From DAOTUB01 sp034437455 (GTDB lineage Bacteria; Chloroflexota; Anaerolineae; B4-G1), in assembly GCA_034437455.1 (NCBI GenBank), contig DAOTUB010000171.1:1-25683 (forward strand): a stretch of 25,683 nt of DNA, read 5' to 3'. Each line of letters begins with the position of its first letter. Within the stretch, counting starts at the first letter, position 1. The notes beneath the pieces were generated by a model. The model made no database searches. It was not told the DNA's origin and saw only the letters and a program-made list of their open reading frames with translations. Below, piece after piece: positions 1 through 8,314 of this stretch. The position numbers and the translations under genes were made by a program.

Positions 1-1
1 C

Positions 2-1141
2 TGCGCCCACGCTGTAGACGGCTACACCCTCCGCACCGGGCCCTACAAGGGAGAGACGGTCATCGTGGACGGCCCCGAGTACGAGACCATCGCCGGATGC
101 GGCTCCAACTGCGGCATCTTTGACCCGGAGGCCCTCCTGGAGATCAACTTTTACTGCGATACCTACGGCATAGATACCATCTCCTTCGGCACCAGCACGG
201 GCTTTGTGATGGAATGTTACAAAGCCGGCATCCTGGATCCGGAAAAGATCGGCGGGCTGGAGCTCAAGTTTGGCAACGCCGAGGCGGCCATCGAACTGCT
301 CCATCAGATGGGACGCGGCGAGGGGTTCGGCCAGATCGTCGGGCAGGGCATCCGCCGGATGAAGGAGCACTTTATCAAGGAATACGGAGCCGATCCCCAG
401 TTCGTGCAGGACATCGGCATGGAGGCCAAGGGGCTGGAATACTCCGAGTACGTCACCAAAGAATCACTGGCCCAGCAGGGCGGCTACGGCCTGACGAACA
501 AAGGTCCCCAGCACGACGAGGCCTGGCTCATCTTTTTGGACATGGTGAAAAATCTCATGCCGACCTTTGACGACAAGGCCGAGGCGCTCCATTATTTTCC
601 CATGTTCCGCACCTGGTTCGGCCTGTGTGGTTTCTGCAAACTCCCCTGGAACGACATTGAACCGCCCGACAACGTCCAGACTGACGAACCGGCCAAGATA
701 CCTGAGCACGTCCAGAACTATGTCGAGCTTTTCTCCGGCGTCACCGGGCGGGAGATCACGAAAGAAGACCTCATCGCTATGTCCGAGTCGGTCTACAATT
801 TCCAGCGAGTCTTTAACATCCGCCTGGGCCACGGCCTGCGAGATCACGACGACATCCCCTACCGCTCCGTGGGGCCGGTGACCGTCGAGGAGTACGAGTC
901 ACGGGCCGAGCGGTACGACAAGCAGTTGCAAGAGACCCTGGATCTGGATCCGGCCAGGATGACCACCGAGGAAAAAATGGCCGCGCTGCGCAAGCACCGC
1001 GAGGAGCAATACGAAAGACTGAAGGACGCCGTCTACGAACGACGCGGCTGGACGAACAACGGTGTGCCAAAGGTAGAGACGCTGAAGCAATTGGGAATCG
1101 ACTTTCCCGACGTCGTCGCCGTCGTCGAGCAACATCTCTAA
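2..1141 (+). CDS. Aldehyde:ferredoxin oxidoreductase, C-terminal part (5' truncated by window edge)
   Basis: Tungsten/molybdopterin enzymes of this family oxidise aldehydes to acids with ferredoxin as electron acceptor, in the cytoplasm. The frame is open from base 2, so the start lies outside the window; 379 residues remain of a family usually near 600. Residue 1 is a Cys that fits the last cysteine of the N-terminal CxxCxxxC iron-sulfur motif. It is followed by the family signature GPEYET (about residue 24), GSNCGI, and YGIDTISFG. LCGFC near residues 209-212 supplies the distal fourth cluster cysteine, about 208 residues after the first, close to the spacing in Pyrococcus AOR. The substrate cannot be told from this fragment. 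A strong terminator follows immediately, so this is the last gene of its transcript. Confidence 0.93.
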   Translation, partial: CAHAVDGYTLRTGPYKGETVIVDGPEYETIAGCGSNCGIFDPEALLEINFYCDTYGIDTISFGTSTGFVMECYKAGILDPEKIGGLELKFGNAEAAIELLHQMGRGEGFGQIVGQGIRRMKEHFIKEYGADPQFVQDIGMEAKGLEYSEYVTKESLAQQGGYGLTNKGPQHDEAWLIFLDMVKNLMPTFDDKAEALHYFPMFRTWFGLCGFCKLPWNDIEPPDNVQTDEPAKIPEHVQNYVELFSGVTGREITKEDLIAMSESVYNFQRVFNIRLGHGLRDHDDIPYRSVGPVTVEEYESRAERYDKQLQETLDLDPARMTTEEKMAALRKHREEQYERLKDAVYERRGWTNNGVPKVETLKQLGIDFPDVVAVVEQHL

Positions 1142-1144
1142 TCG

Positions 1145-1183
1145 AAAAGCGCCTGACGTCTTGGGGATGTCAGGCGCTTTTTC
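1145..1183 (+). terminator. Rho-independent terminator after the AOR gene
   Basis: A perfect 13-bp stem (1145-1157 pairs with 1169-1181) can be extended by three more pairs including one G-U. The 3' arm ends in a T run, TTTTT at 1178-1182. It begins 4 nt after the AOR stop codon. Confidence 0.93.
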
Positions 1184-1224
1184 TTGGGCCGACGACCACG
1201 GTTGTCAATAGCCCATAATGACCA

Positions 1225-1253
1225 TTGAAAAGATGGATTGCTTGGTGTATGCT
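1225..1253 (+). promoter_or_regulatory. Candidate housekeeping-type promoter for the DUF11 protein
   Basis: TTGAAA (1225-1230) and TATGCT (1248-1253) are separated by exactly 17 nt. They match the -35 and -10 consensus at 5/6 and 4/6 positions. The site lies after the AOR terminator and about 100 nt upstream of the next start codon, so it would give that gene an independent transcript. Confidence 0.5.
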
Positions 1254-1356
1254 ATGAATGTCGCGTGCTGATAGTATCCCAAAACACCTGCAGGCCCCAA
1301 GCAACCCTCACCCAACCCAGGCCAATCACTCTACATGATTAGAAAAGGAGATTGCG

Positions 1357-2607
1357 ATGTTTAGGAAAAAAGCAAGTCACTCACTGGCTGCCAAATCCAT
1401 CCTCGTGCTGGTCGCCGTGGCCGGGTTGTGGTTGCTGGGAACCTGGCTAGTATCCGCCCCTCCATCGAGTGCATCGTATGCACGGCTGGCGCCAGCGCCA
1501 TTCCGCAGCCCCATCGGAGACGTTGAACTCAGCCTGGTCAAAACGGTGGACAATGACGCCCCGCAACCCGGAGACGTGATTGAATACACCCTCGCTTTTT
1601 CAACTACTAATGAGGGTTCACAGGCTTTCAACGTACACGTATATGACTTTCTGCCGGCGGGCGTGGTAGCGGTAAAGCCTCTGGCGCCAAACGGGATGAT
1701 CGAGTTCCAAGTTCCCACCATCACAACGACGAACGTGCTCACAACCGTGCGCGTGCGCGTGCTGGAAGGGTACGAACAGCTATACAACCATGCCCTGCTA
1801 ACAGCGGATTTCCTCACTTCCACTCACGCCTCGCTGCTGACGAGCATCGATCAGCCAGCTCTCCGATTGAGTCTGAGCAAACTAGGCCATACAGCGGTAC
1901 TGACCAACTCCACTCTGGTCTATACCATACGCTGCGAAAACACCAGCGACATCACAGTGAACGACGTGACCGTCACAGACATTCTGCCCGGTGGCTTGAC
2001 CTTGATAGGAACCTCTCCACCACCGGACGAAGAATCGTTGCCTGTGCTCTCGTGGTCGCTGGGGGATCTGGCGAAGAATGAGGATCGGGTGATCGTCATC
2101 ACCACCACGTCGCCGTCCGAGGCTGGCGTGATCACCAACACTGTGCTGGCAGACACCCGGCAGCGGGTGATGACACACACACTGTTTGCAACCCAGGTCG
2201 TCACCGAAGGAGCGATCCTGGAAGTGAAAAAGAGTGGCTCTGCTCCAAAGGTCGATCTGGGCGACGAATTGGTGTACACGTTGCGGTACGAAAATATCGG
2301 GAACCAACTGGCGACAGGCGTTGTGCTGACCGATACCTTGCCCTCGGACATCACCGTGACAGGTGTGTACACGTCAACAGCGGTCAGCACATCTCAGCGG
2401 TTGGTGTGGGATCTGGGAACGCTAAGCCCGACCGTCCCAGGAAAGGTCGTGTTCACGACGACGGTAGAAGGAGTCGGAGACAGGTGGTTGCATAACAAAG
2501 CCGACATCACAGGACAACCTGGCAGCTTCTCCGGCTACGCTGAACTATACACACGAGTTCGGCTGGTCTTTATCTATATGCCGCTCATAATGAGAAACTA
2601 CCCATAA
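1357..2607 (+). CDS. Secreted/surface protein with three DUF11 repeats and a 'PLIMRN'-type C-terminal tail
   Basis: This looks like an exported cell-surface protein of unknown function. Basic residues (RKK) precede a hydrophobic stretch at about residues 12-33, ending in a small-residue region (APPSSAS) that fits signal-peptide cleavage. Three DUF11/conserved-repeat domains follow, at about 56-135, 168-265 and 287-375. Each carries the pattern 'G..v.YT......N......V...D.LP'. The protein ends in IYMPLIMRNYP; short 'hhLPLhhRN' tails are common on secreted Chloroflexota proteins and may be a sorting or anchoring signal, though that role is inference. Start choice: AAAAGGAG lies 8 nt upstream of the ATG. 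Total length is 416 residues. Confidence 0.85.
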   Translation: MFRKKASHSLAAKSILVLVAVAGLWLLGTWLVSAPPSSASYARLAPAPFRSPIGDVELSLVKTVDNDAPQPGDVIEYTLAFSTTNEGSQAFNVHVYDFLPAGVVAVKPLAPNGMIEFQVPTITTTNVLTTVRVRVLEGYEQLYNHALLTADFLTSTHASLLTSIDQPALRLSLSKLGHTAVLTNSTLVYTIRCENTSDITVNDVTVTDILPGGLTLIGTSPPPDEESLPVLSWSLGDLAKNEDRVIVITTTSPSEAGVITNTVLADTRQRVMTHTLFATQVVTEGAILEVKKSGSAPKVDLGDELVYTLRYENIGNQLATGVVLTDTLPSDITVTGVYTSTAVSTSQRLVWDLGTLSPTVPGKVVFTTTVEGVGDRWLHNKADITGQPGSFSGYAELYTRVRLVFIYMPLIMRNYP

Positions 2608-2682
2608 GGCCAGGGCTGGTCGCCATCGGCCAGGCATGGTCGAAAAGGTACATCATATTACATCGAGAAAATAACAACCAAA

Positions 2683-3879
2683 ATGAACCAACGATTAACC
2701 AAACTCTGCACTCGCATGGCCAAGGCGGGGATGGATGCAGCCCTGCTTCTCCATCCCCGCGACATACTCTACTACGCCGGCACCGTGCGCCCGGCGACCC
2801 TGCTCGTCACACCCCAGGACGCGATCCTCTCCGTCCGGCGCGGCCTGGAGTACGCCCGGCAGGAAGCTACCGTCGACCGCGTCGAACGGATGAGTGGGCT
2901 AACGGGCGTCGCCGAGGCCCTCGCCGAACTGGGGTTGACCGGCGGTGTGCTGGGTACCGAACTAGACGTGATCCCGGCGCAGATCTACCAGCGGTTGATG
3001 CAAGTTTTTCCCACCTGGAACCTGGCCGACGTCTCTCCGCTGGTGCTGGCTCAGCGCGCCATCAAAGACGAGGGCGAGATCGCCGCCACGCGACACGCCG
3101 CAGAGATAGCCGACGCCGGCCACCGGATCATCCCCCAGGTCGCCGCGCCGGGGATGAGCGAACTGGCGTTGGCCGCCGAGGTTGAGGCCGCGATGCGACG
3201 AGCCGGCCACGAAGGATACCAATCGCTGCGTCACCCGAATGCACGCGGAGGCGGCGTGCTGGTGATCAGCGGGGAGAATCAGACTGTGAGCGGCGGCTAC
3301 GGGCTGGTGGTGACCGGCGCGGGCTTGAGTCCGGGCACGCCTTACGGTCCCTCTCGGCGGGTGCTGCAAGCGGGCGACATGGTGACCGTGGACACCGGCT
3401 CGACCGGCGCGAGCTACACCGGCGACGAATCGCGCGCCTACGTCCTGGGGCGGGCCACGGGACGGCAGCGGGCGCTATTCTCGGCGACTCTCGCGGCGCA
3501 GAACGCCGTATTTGAGGCGCTGCGCCCCGGCGCGACCGGAACTGAGCTCTACACAACAGCCCAGGCCGTGGTCGCCAGAGGAGCACCGCCCCACTTTGCG
3601 CCCGGCAGCCTGACGTTACCCGGCTTTATCGGCCACGGCGTCGGGCTGGAGCTCGACGAGCCGCCCGTCATCTGGCCCCGCAGGGGCGTCGGCCCCCACG
3701 GGACTGCGCCTCACAAAGAGCTGTATCTACAGGCCGGCATGGTGCTGGCCATCGAGGTCGAGGTCAGCGCGCCAGCCCAGGGAATGATGATCAAATTGGA
3801 GGATACCATCGTCGTGCGCCCAGATGGCTACGAACTGTTGACGGGCGCGCCGCGAGAATTGATAGAGATTGGGGAGTAA
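2683..3879 (+). CDS. M24 family metallopeptidase (Xaa-Pro aminopeptidase/dipeptidase-like)
   Basis: Predicted cytoplasmic 'pita-bread' metallopeptidase that removes N-terminal residues next to proline or cleaves Xaa-Pro dipeptides. The N-terminal creatinase-like domain covers about residues 1-125 and the catalytic domain about 130-395. All five dinuclear-metal ligands can be placed: Asp237, Asp248 (in the run DTGSTGASYTGDESR), His318 (GHGVGLELDEPP), Glu358 (AIEVEV) and Glu373 (KLEDT). The second conserved His of the usual 'GxxxHExP' motif is Asp325 here, so substrate preference may differ from classical PepQ/PepP. The ATG has only a weak ribosome-binding site. The stop is 17 nt before the cyclophilin-like gene, so the two are probably co-transcribed. 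Confidence 0.85.
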   Translation: MNQRLTKLCTRMAKAGMDAALLLHPRDILYYAGTVRPATLLVTPQDAILSVRRGLEYARQEATVDRVERMSGLTGVAEALAELGLTGGVLGTELDVIPAQIYQRLMQVFPTWNLADVSPLVLAQRAIKDEGEIAATRHAAEIADAGHRIIPQVAAPGMSELALAAEVEAAMRRAGHEGYQSLRHPNARGGGVLVISGENQTVSGGYGLVVTGAGLSPGTPYGPSRRVLQAGDMVTVDTGSTGASYTGDESRAYVLGRATGRQRALFSATLAAQNAVFEALRPGATGTELYTTAQAVVARGAPPHFAPGSLTLPGFIGHGVGLELDEPPVIWPRRGVGPHGTAPHKELYLQAGMVLAIEVEVSAPAQGMMIKLEDTIVVRPDGYELLTGAPRELIEIGE

Positions 3880-3896
3880 GGATAGGAGAGTAGAGA

Positions 3897-4280
3897 ATGG
3901 CTCATCGAATCACCATTACGGCAGGCGCCGTGAAGATGGAGGCCGAGTTGAACGACAGTCCCACGGCGCAAAAGATCTGGGAAGCATTGCCCATCACCGG
4001 GCGAGCGAATATCTGGGGGGACGAGATCTATTTCAAGATCCCCGTGCAAGCGGAGCAAGCTCCCGACGCCCGCGCCGACGTCGAGGTGGGCGAACTGGGC
4101 TACTGGCCCGTGGGGAGCGCCTTTTGCATCTTTTTCGGCCCCACGCCGGCAAGCTCCAGCGAAAAGCCTCGCGCCGCCAGTCCGGTCAACGTCGTGGGGC
4201 GCGTGCTGGGTGACGCCACTGCATTTCGAAAGACCGGGGCCGGCGCGACGGTCACGCTAACCGTCGCCGCCGCAAAATGA
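3897..4280 (+). CDS. Cyclophilin-like fold protein (TM1367 type)
   Basis: Small cytoplasmic beta-barrel protein, 127 residues. The order of 'A.L...PTA..IW..LP' (residues 17-33), 'ANIWGDEIYF.IP' (38-50), 'VGELGYWPVG.AFCIFFGPTP' (64-83) and a C-terminal 'VNVVGRV.GD' strand matches the cyclophilin-like domain family known from Thermotoga TM1367. That family resembles peptidyl-prolyl isomerases in fold, but its activity is not established. GGAGAG lies about 8 nt before the ATG. It sits 17 nt after the M24 peptidase, so a shared role in peptide handling is possible but is only inferred from position. It converges on the histidine kinase gene with a 19-nt gap. Confidence 0.72.
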   Translation: MAHRITITAGAVKMEAELNDSPTAQKIWEALPITGRANIWGDEIYFKIPVQAEQAPDARADVEVGELGYWPVGSAFCIFFGPTPASSSEKPRAASPVNVVGRVLGDATAFRKTGAGATVTLTVAAAK

Positions 4281-4299
4281 CACCTTCCATCGAGGCCAT

Positions 4300-6156
4300 C
4301 TAACCTTGATCCTCCTCGGCAACCGGCGTCGTGAACGTGAAGGTCGTTCCCTCTCCAAGTTGACTCTGCACCTCGACCGCCCCACCCTGCAATTCCACCA
4401 AGTTCTTCATGATACACAATCCCAATCCCGTCCCAACCACCTCTCGCACCATCGGATGCTCGGAACGAAAGAACTTGGTAAACAATTGGGCCTGATCCGC
4501 CGGGGAGATGCCGATGCCCGTATCAGATACTGCACAGTGAACAAATCCATCTTGCAGCCAAGCTCGCACGTCGATACATCCACCTTCAGGAGTGTATTTG
4601 TACGCATTGCTCAGCAGATTGATCAATATCTGCGCCAATCGCACCGGGTCCGCGCAGATCGGCGGCAGATCATCGGGCACCTCCACCGTCAACTGCTGTG
4701 AGCGCGCCTCGATCTGCGATTGGGTAGCCTGCAACGCATTCTCCAACGCATCTGCCAGGGCCGTAGACTCCTTCTCCAATCGCAGCAGCCCGCTTTCAAT
4801 CCGAGAGATGTCTTGCAAGTCCGAGACCTGAACCTGCATCCGCTCCGCGTTCCGGCGAATGGTGTTGATAAACTGCATCTGCTGCGGCGTCAACGAGCCG
4901 ATCATGCCCTTCTCCAACATATCGGCATAGCCGAGAATAGACGTCATCGGCGTGCGCAGCTCGTGAGAGACGAGAGAGACAAACTCTGATTTGGCCAGGT
5001 TGGCCTGGCGGACCTGCTCGTAGAGGCGGGCGTTCTCGATGGCGACGGCGGCGCGATCCGCCAATCGTTCGGCGAACTGGGTATGTTCGGATCGGAAGGG
5101 CACATTCCCATTGCTCCGCAGATCCAAAAGTCCCACCACACGATCCTCGTAGCGAATGGGAACCAAAAACCGCAGACCTCCAACGACGAGCGGCTTCTGG
5201 CTTTGCATCGCCCTCTGTATCTCCTCCCGCTCCGGCCTGGTAAAAGCCCCCGCATCGCCAGCGGCAGCCACGGTGAGAATCGCCCCCTCATCGTCCAGGA
5301 TACACAACACCCCCCCGCCCGCTCCCGTGGCCCGCAGCGCCCAGGAGAGCGTCAAATCCAGCACCCGTTCAATGTCCAGTGTGGCGTTCAGTTCCCGATC
5401 GATCTGTTGCAGGATGGTCAGTTCTTCTACCCGAGCAGCCAGCGCCTGATCGGTCATTGTGAACAGACGGGCGTTCTCAATCGCGACGGCGGCCTGAGTG
5501 GCAAAGGCTGTCAGTAAAGGCAGATCCGCCGGTGAGAAAGCGCCCACCCGAATATGGTTGTCCAGGTAGAGGGCGCCGATCACCCGCTCCCGGACGTGCA
5601 GAGGCACGCAGACAATAGAGCGCAAGTGGTAATCAATGACGCTCGACTGGGCAGAGAAACGTGGATCCAGTTGAGCATTCGTAGTCAGTACCGGCTTTTT
5701 CGTTTCCACGGCCTCCCGTACCACGGTGTGGCTAAGCTCCAGATCTGTGGTATCCACACTTTGTCGATCAAAGTGCTGGGCCGCCTGGATCTCCAGATTC
5801 CCCTCCTCATCGAGCAACATCAAGCAACCTCGCTCGGCTCCTGTGAGGTGGATGAGCGAATCCATCACCAGGCCCAACGTATCCGCCAGGTCGAGCGAGG
5901 AGTTCATCACCGCGATGATCTCGTACAGAGTCGCCAGTTCCCCTTCGTGCGCCAGCCCCTTGGCCAATCCCTCCACCAGCCGCTGCCACTTTTGGAACCG
6001 GGCGATCAATTCCTGAGAGGTGAGACCGGGCGGACGCATCAACGCCTGCTGCGCCGACTGGATATCCTTCAAAAGCGCCGCCGCCGCCTTTTGCTCTGCT
6101 CCAAATTCGATCTCACTGACCACAGTTCCCCCTATCCATCGGCCAATCTCCGCCAC
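4300..6156 (-). CDS. Soluble GAF-GAF sensor histidine kinase
   Basis: Two-component sensor kinase of 618 residues with no membrane segment, so the signal is cytoplasmic or arrives by diffusion or a partner. Domains in order: an N-terminal helical region (about 1-85), GAF1 (about 87-229), GAF2 (about 261-377), HisKA with phospho-acceptor His398 in SHELRTPMTSI, then the HATPase domain. The ATPase boxes are intact: N box NLLSNAYKYTP (Asn517), G1 DTGIGI (545-550), F box FFRSE, and G2 GTGLGL (575-580). Helices ending in 'FA.QAAVAIENARL' link the GAF domains and are typical of this class. No response regulator is adjacent, so the partner is elsewhere. The start is GTG with AGAGG just upstream; an alternative GTG about 11 codons inside follows GGGGGA. 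Confidence 0.93.
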   Translation of the reverse strand: MAEIGRWIGGTVVSEIEFGAEQKAAAALLKDIQSAQQALMRPPGLTSQELIARFQKWQRLVEGLAKGLAHEGELATLYEIIAVMNSSLDLADTLGLVMDSLIHLTGAERGCLMLLDEEGNLEIQAAQHFDRQSVDTTDLELSHTVVREAVETKKPVLTTNAQLDPRFSAQSSVIDYHLRSIVCVPLHVRERVIGALYLDNHIRVGAFSPADLPLLTAFATQAAVAIENARLFTMTDQALAARVEELTILQQIDRELNATLDIERVLDLTLSWALRATGAGGGVLCILDDEGAILTVAAAGDAGAFTRPEREEIQRAMQSQKPLVVGGLRFLVPIRYEDRVVGLLDLRSNGNVPFRSEHTQFAERLADRAAVAIENARLYEQVRQANLAKSEFVSLVSHELRTPMTSILGYADMLEKGMIGSLTPQQMQFINTIRRNAERMQVQVSDLQDISRIESGLLRLEKESTALADALENALQATQSQIEARSQQLTVEVPDDLPPICADPVRLAQILINLLSNAYKYTPEGGCIDVRAWLQDGFVHCAVSDTGIGISPADQAQLFTKFFRSEHPMVREVVGTGLGLCIMKNLVELQGGAVEVQSQLGEGTTFTFTTPVAEEDQG

Positions 6157-6471
6157 TTGCCTCTAATACTAGAAGGATACCACAAATGAGAAATACTACA
6201 AATACAAGACGACTCTCAATACAGCGATCAATCACCTTCAAGGATACCATAAAAGCATCTGGTAGAGGTTGCAATGAGGTTACGATTCAGTTAAGGCCAC
6301 TCAGCCTTGCGTCGCCTGGATATTAGAGGTATACTTTGTTCTCTGCACGATTGAAGCGAATATTTTTTCGTCGAGCGACTGAGTGAAATCTGTCATGCTG
6401 GCGATGTGACAAAATTCACTGGAAAGAACGGCGTTTGCAGCGTACTATGTATTGCCGATGTTGGAGGTAAG
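6157..6471. other. Divergent intergenic region between histidine kinase and sufC
   Basis: No gene is seen in these 315 nt. The region holds the upstream sequences of two divergent genes. A 10-bp direct repeat, AAGGATACCA, occurs at 6173-6182 and 6240-6249; read on the minus strand each copy gives TGGTATCCTT, which contains a -10-like TATCCT. I did not find a convincing binding site for a Suf regulator. Confidence 0.5.
6307..6335 (+). promoter_or_regulatory. Candidate promoter for the sufC-sufB pair
   Basis: TTGCGT (6307-6312) and TATACT (6330-6335) are separated by 17 nt. The -10 box matches consensus at 5/6, the -35 only at 3/6. It would give a leader of about 130 nt before the chosen sufC start. 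Confidence 0.4.
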
Positions 6472-7296
6472 ATGGAAGCAAACGTGTTGCTAAAAGCGCA
6501 AAACCTATCGGTCCAGCGGCCCGACGCGGAGGTGTTGCGAGACGTAAACCTGACAGTTCAGCGCGCCGAAGTGCACGCGCTGCTGGGTCTCAACGGATCG
6601 GGCAAAACCAGCCTGGCGCTCACCCTGATGGGCCTCAGCGGATACGAGCCTGAACGAGGCCGCATCCTGTTCGACGGCCAGGACATCACCTCCCTCTCTG
6701 TGACCGAGCGAGCGCGGCTAGGGCTGACGCTGGCCTGGCAGGAACCGGCCCGCTTCGAGGGGCTGCCCGTGGCCGACTATTTGGCGCTGGGGATGAAAGA
6801 GCCGACGCGGGATCGGATCGAGGAAGCGTTGACGGCGGTGGCGCTTTCGCCCGCGGCCTACCTGGGCCGCGAGGTGAACAGCGCGCTCTCTGGAGGAGAA
6901 CGAAAGCGGATCGAGCTGGCGGCGATCTATGCGATGCGGCCCCGGCTGGCCGTCCTCGACGAGCCGGACTCGGGGATCGACATACTCTGTCTCAAGGACA
7001 TTATGACCTTGATTCGCCGCATGGCGGACGAGGGCGCCGCCGTCCTCCTGATCACCCACCGCGACGAGATGGCGGAAGTAGCCGACAGCGCCTCATTGAT
7101 GTGTGGGGGCGCGATCATCAACACGGGTACGCCGGCCGAGGTGCGCGAGTATTTCACGCATCGTTGCCGGCCCCACGGCGATCTGCTGGGCAGCCAGCCC
7201 TGGAGCGAGGATGCCGGTGGCACCTACCAGCGCGTGGTCAGCGAGGGCGGCGTCCTGGAGGGGCCACCGCCATTGCGGGAGGTATGCGATGAGTAA
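6472..7296 (+). CDS. sufC: SufC-like Fe-S cluster assembly ATPase
   Basis: Cytoplasmic ABC-type ATPase that works with SufB/SufD-type scaffolds in iron-sulfur cluster assembly; it has no transport role. Motifs: Walker A GLNGSGKT (39-46), signature LSGGERKR (139-146), Walker B LAVLDEPDSGID (159-170) and the switch His196. The LDE.DSG.D form with a following 'LKDIM' is characteristic of SufC. The ATG at 6472 is chosen because GGAGG sits 5 nt upstream. The frame stays open to a GTG at 6406, but the added 22 residues look unlike SufC. The 3' end overlaps the SufB-like gene by 8 nt, so translation is probably coupled. No sufS, sufU or sufE is nearby. Confidence 0.9.
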   Translation: MEANVLLKAQNLSVQRPDAEVLRDVNLTVQRAEVHALLGLNGSGKTSLALTLMGLSGYEPERGRILFDGQDITSLSVTERARLGLTLAWQEPARFEGLPVADYLALGMKEPTRDRIEEALTAVALSPAAYLGREVNSALSGGERKRIELAAIYAMRPRLAVLDEPDSGIDILCLKDIMTLIRRMADEGAAVLLITHRDEMAEVADSASLMCGGAIINTGTPAEVREYFTHRCRPHGDLLGSQPWSEDAGGTYQRVVSEGGVLEGPPPLREVCDE

Positions 7297-8260
7297 TCTC
7301 TCACAGCAGCCCGACCCGGCCTGGACCCGCGAATTCGAGGCCATGCTGAAGGCATACGAGCAGGCCGGCGGCAAGTCGGACATCTTGCGAGCGCCCAAGA
7401 TCGCCAGCGCCGTCATCAATGCCAACCGGGTGTTGTCTGTCAATCAGATCGAGGGGATCACTATTGAGGCAGATGAGTTGGAGCACGGCATTCGCGCTCG
7501 CATCACCGTCGCGCCGGGCACGAAAGTGGATTATCCGGTGCACCTCTGCTTTGGGATGGTCGCCGAAGAGGGATTGCAAGAAATTACCTCCGAGTTTGAG
7601 ATTGGGGAGGGAGCAGAAGTAGGCTTTCTGGCCCATTGCACGTTTCCCAACGCCGTCGAACTCCAGCACGTGATGAATGCTCAAGTCCACATCGGGCCGG
7701 GCGCCACGATGCGCTACAACGAAAGCCATTACCACGGCCCGCGCGGCGGCATCGAGGTGCTGCCCACCACCCACGCGCAGGTGGACGAGGGCGGTCGCCT
7801 GGAGACCGAGTTCAACCTGGTGCACGGCCGGGTGGGACGTTTACAGATCGAGTTCGAGGTGAACGTGGCCGCTAAGGGAGTGGCCGAATTGGTGGCCAAG
7901 ACCTACGGCTCGGACGACGACGAGATCCGCGTGAACGAGGTCGTGCGGCTCAACGGCAAAGGGGCGCGCGGTTTGACCAAGACCCGCGCCGCCGTGCGCG
8001 ATCGGGCCACGAGCGAGGTCTATACCACGGCGGAAGGGAACGCACCGGACGCGGTGGGACATATGGACTGCACCGAGATCGTGCGTGGAGAGGCGACGGC
8101 CCGCAACGTGCCAGTCGTCGTCGTACGCAACGACCGGGCGCGGGTGACCCACGAGGCGGCCATCGGCAGCGTCAGCAAGAAAGAGCTGGAGACGCTGATG
8201 GCTCGCGGCCTGGACGAGGACGAGGCTGTAGACATTATCATTCGGGGGATATTGAAATGA
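7289..8260 (+). CDS. SufB/SufD-family Fe-S scaffold protein, short SMS-like form
   Basis: Cytoplasmic beta-helix scaffold for Fe-S clusters, partner of the SufC encoded just upstream. At 323 residues it is much shorter than classical SufB (near 480) and resembles the short archaeal/anaerobe single-scaffold type, recently called SmsB in minimal SmsC-SmsB systems. The C-terminal core carries GHMDCTEI with Cys261, aligning with the catalytic cysteine of SufB, and VTHEAAIGSVS with His288-Glu289, aligning with the His/Glu pair of SufB. It closes with the typical 'ARGLDEDEAVDIIIRGIL'. The ATG at 7289 lies inside the end of sufC; the frame is open further upstream but would overlap sufC by almost 200 nt. 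Family membership is firm; the SMS label is inference. Confidence 0.88.
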   Translation: MSNLSQQPDPAWTREFEAMLKAYEQAGGKSDILRAPKIASAVINANRVLSVNQIEGITIEADELEHGIRARITVAPGTKVDYPVHLCFGMVAEEGLQEITSEFEIGEGAEVGFLAHCTFPNAVELQHVMNAQVHIGPGATMRYNESHYHGPRGGIEVLPTTHAQVDEGGRLETEFNLVHGRVGRLQIEFEVNVAAKGVAELVAKTYGSDDDEIRVNEVVRLNGKGARGLTKTRAAVRDRATSEVYTTAEGNAPDAVGHMDCTEIVRGEATARNVPVVVVRNDRARVTHEAAIGSVSKKELETLMARGLDEDEAVDIIIRGILK

Positions 8261-8314
8261 GAATTTGTAAACGGATGCAACGGTTCGCCGCTGCCCACAA
8301 GGAGGATTCTGTAT

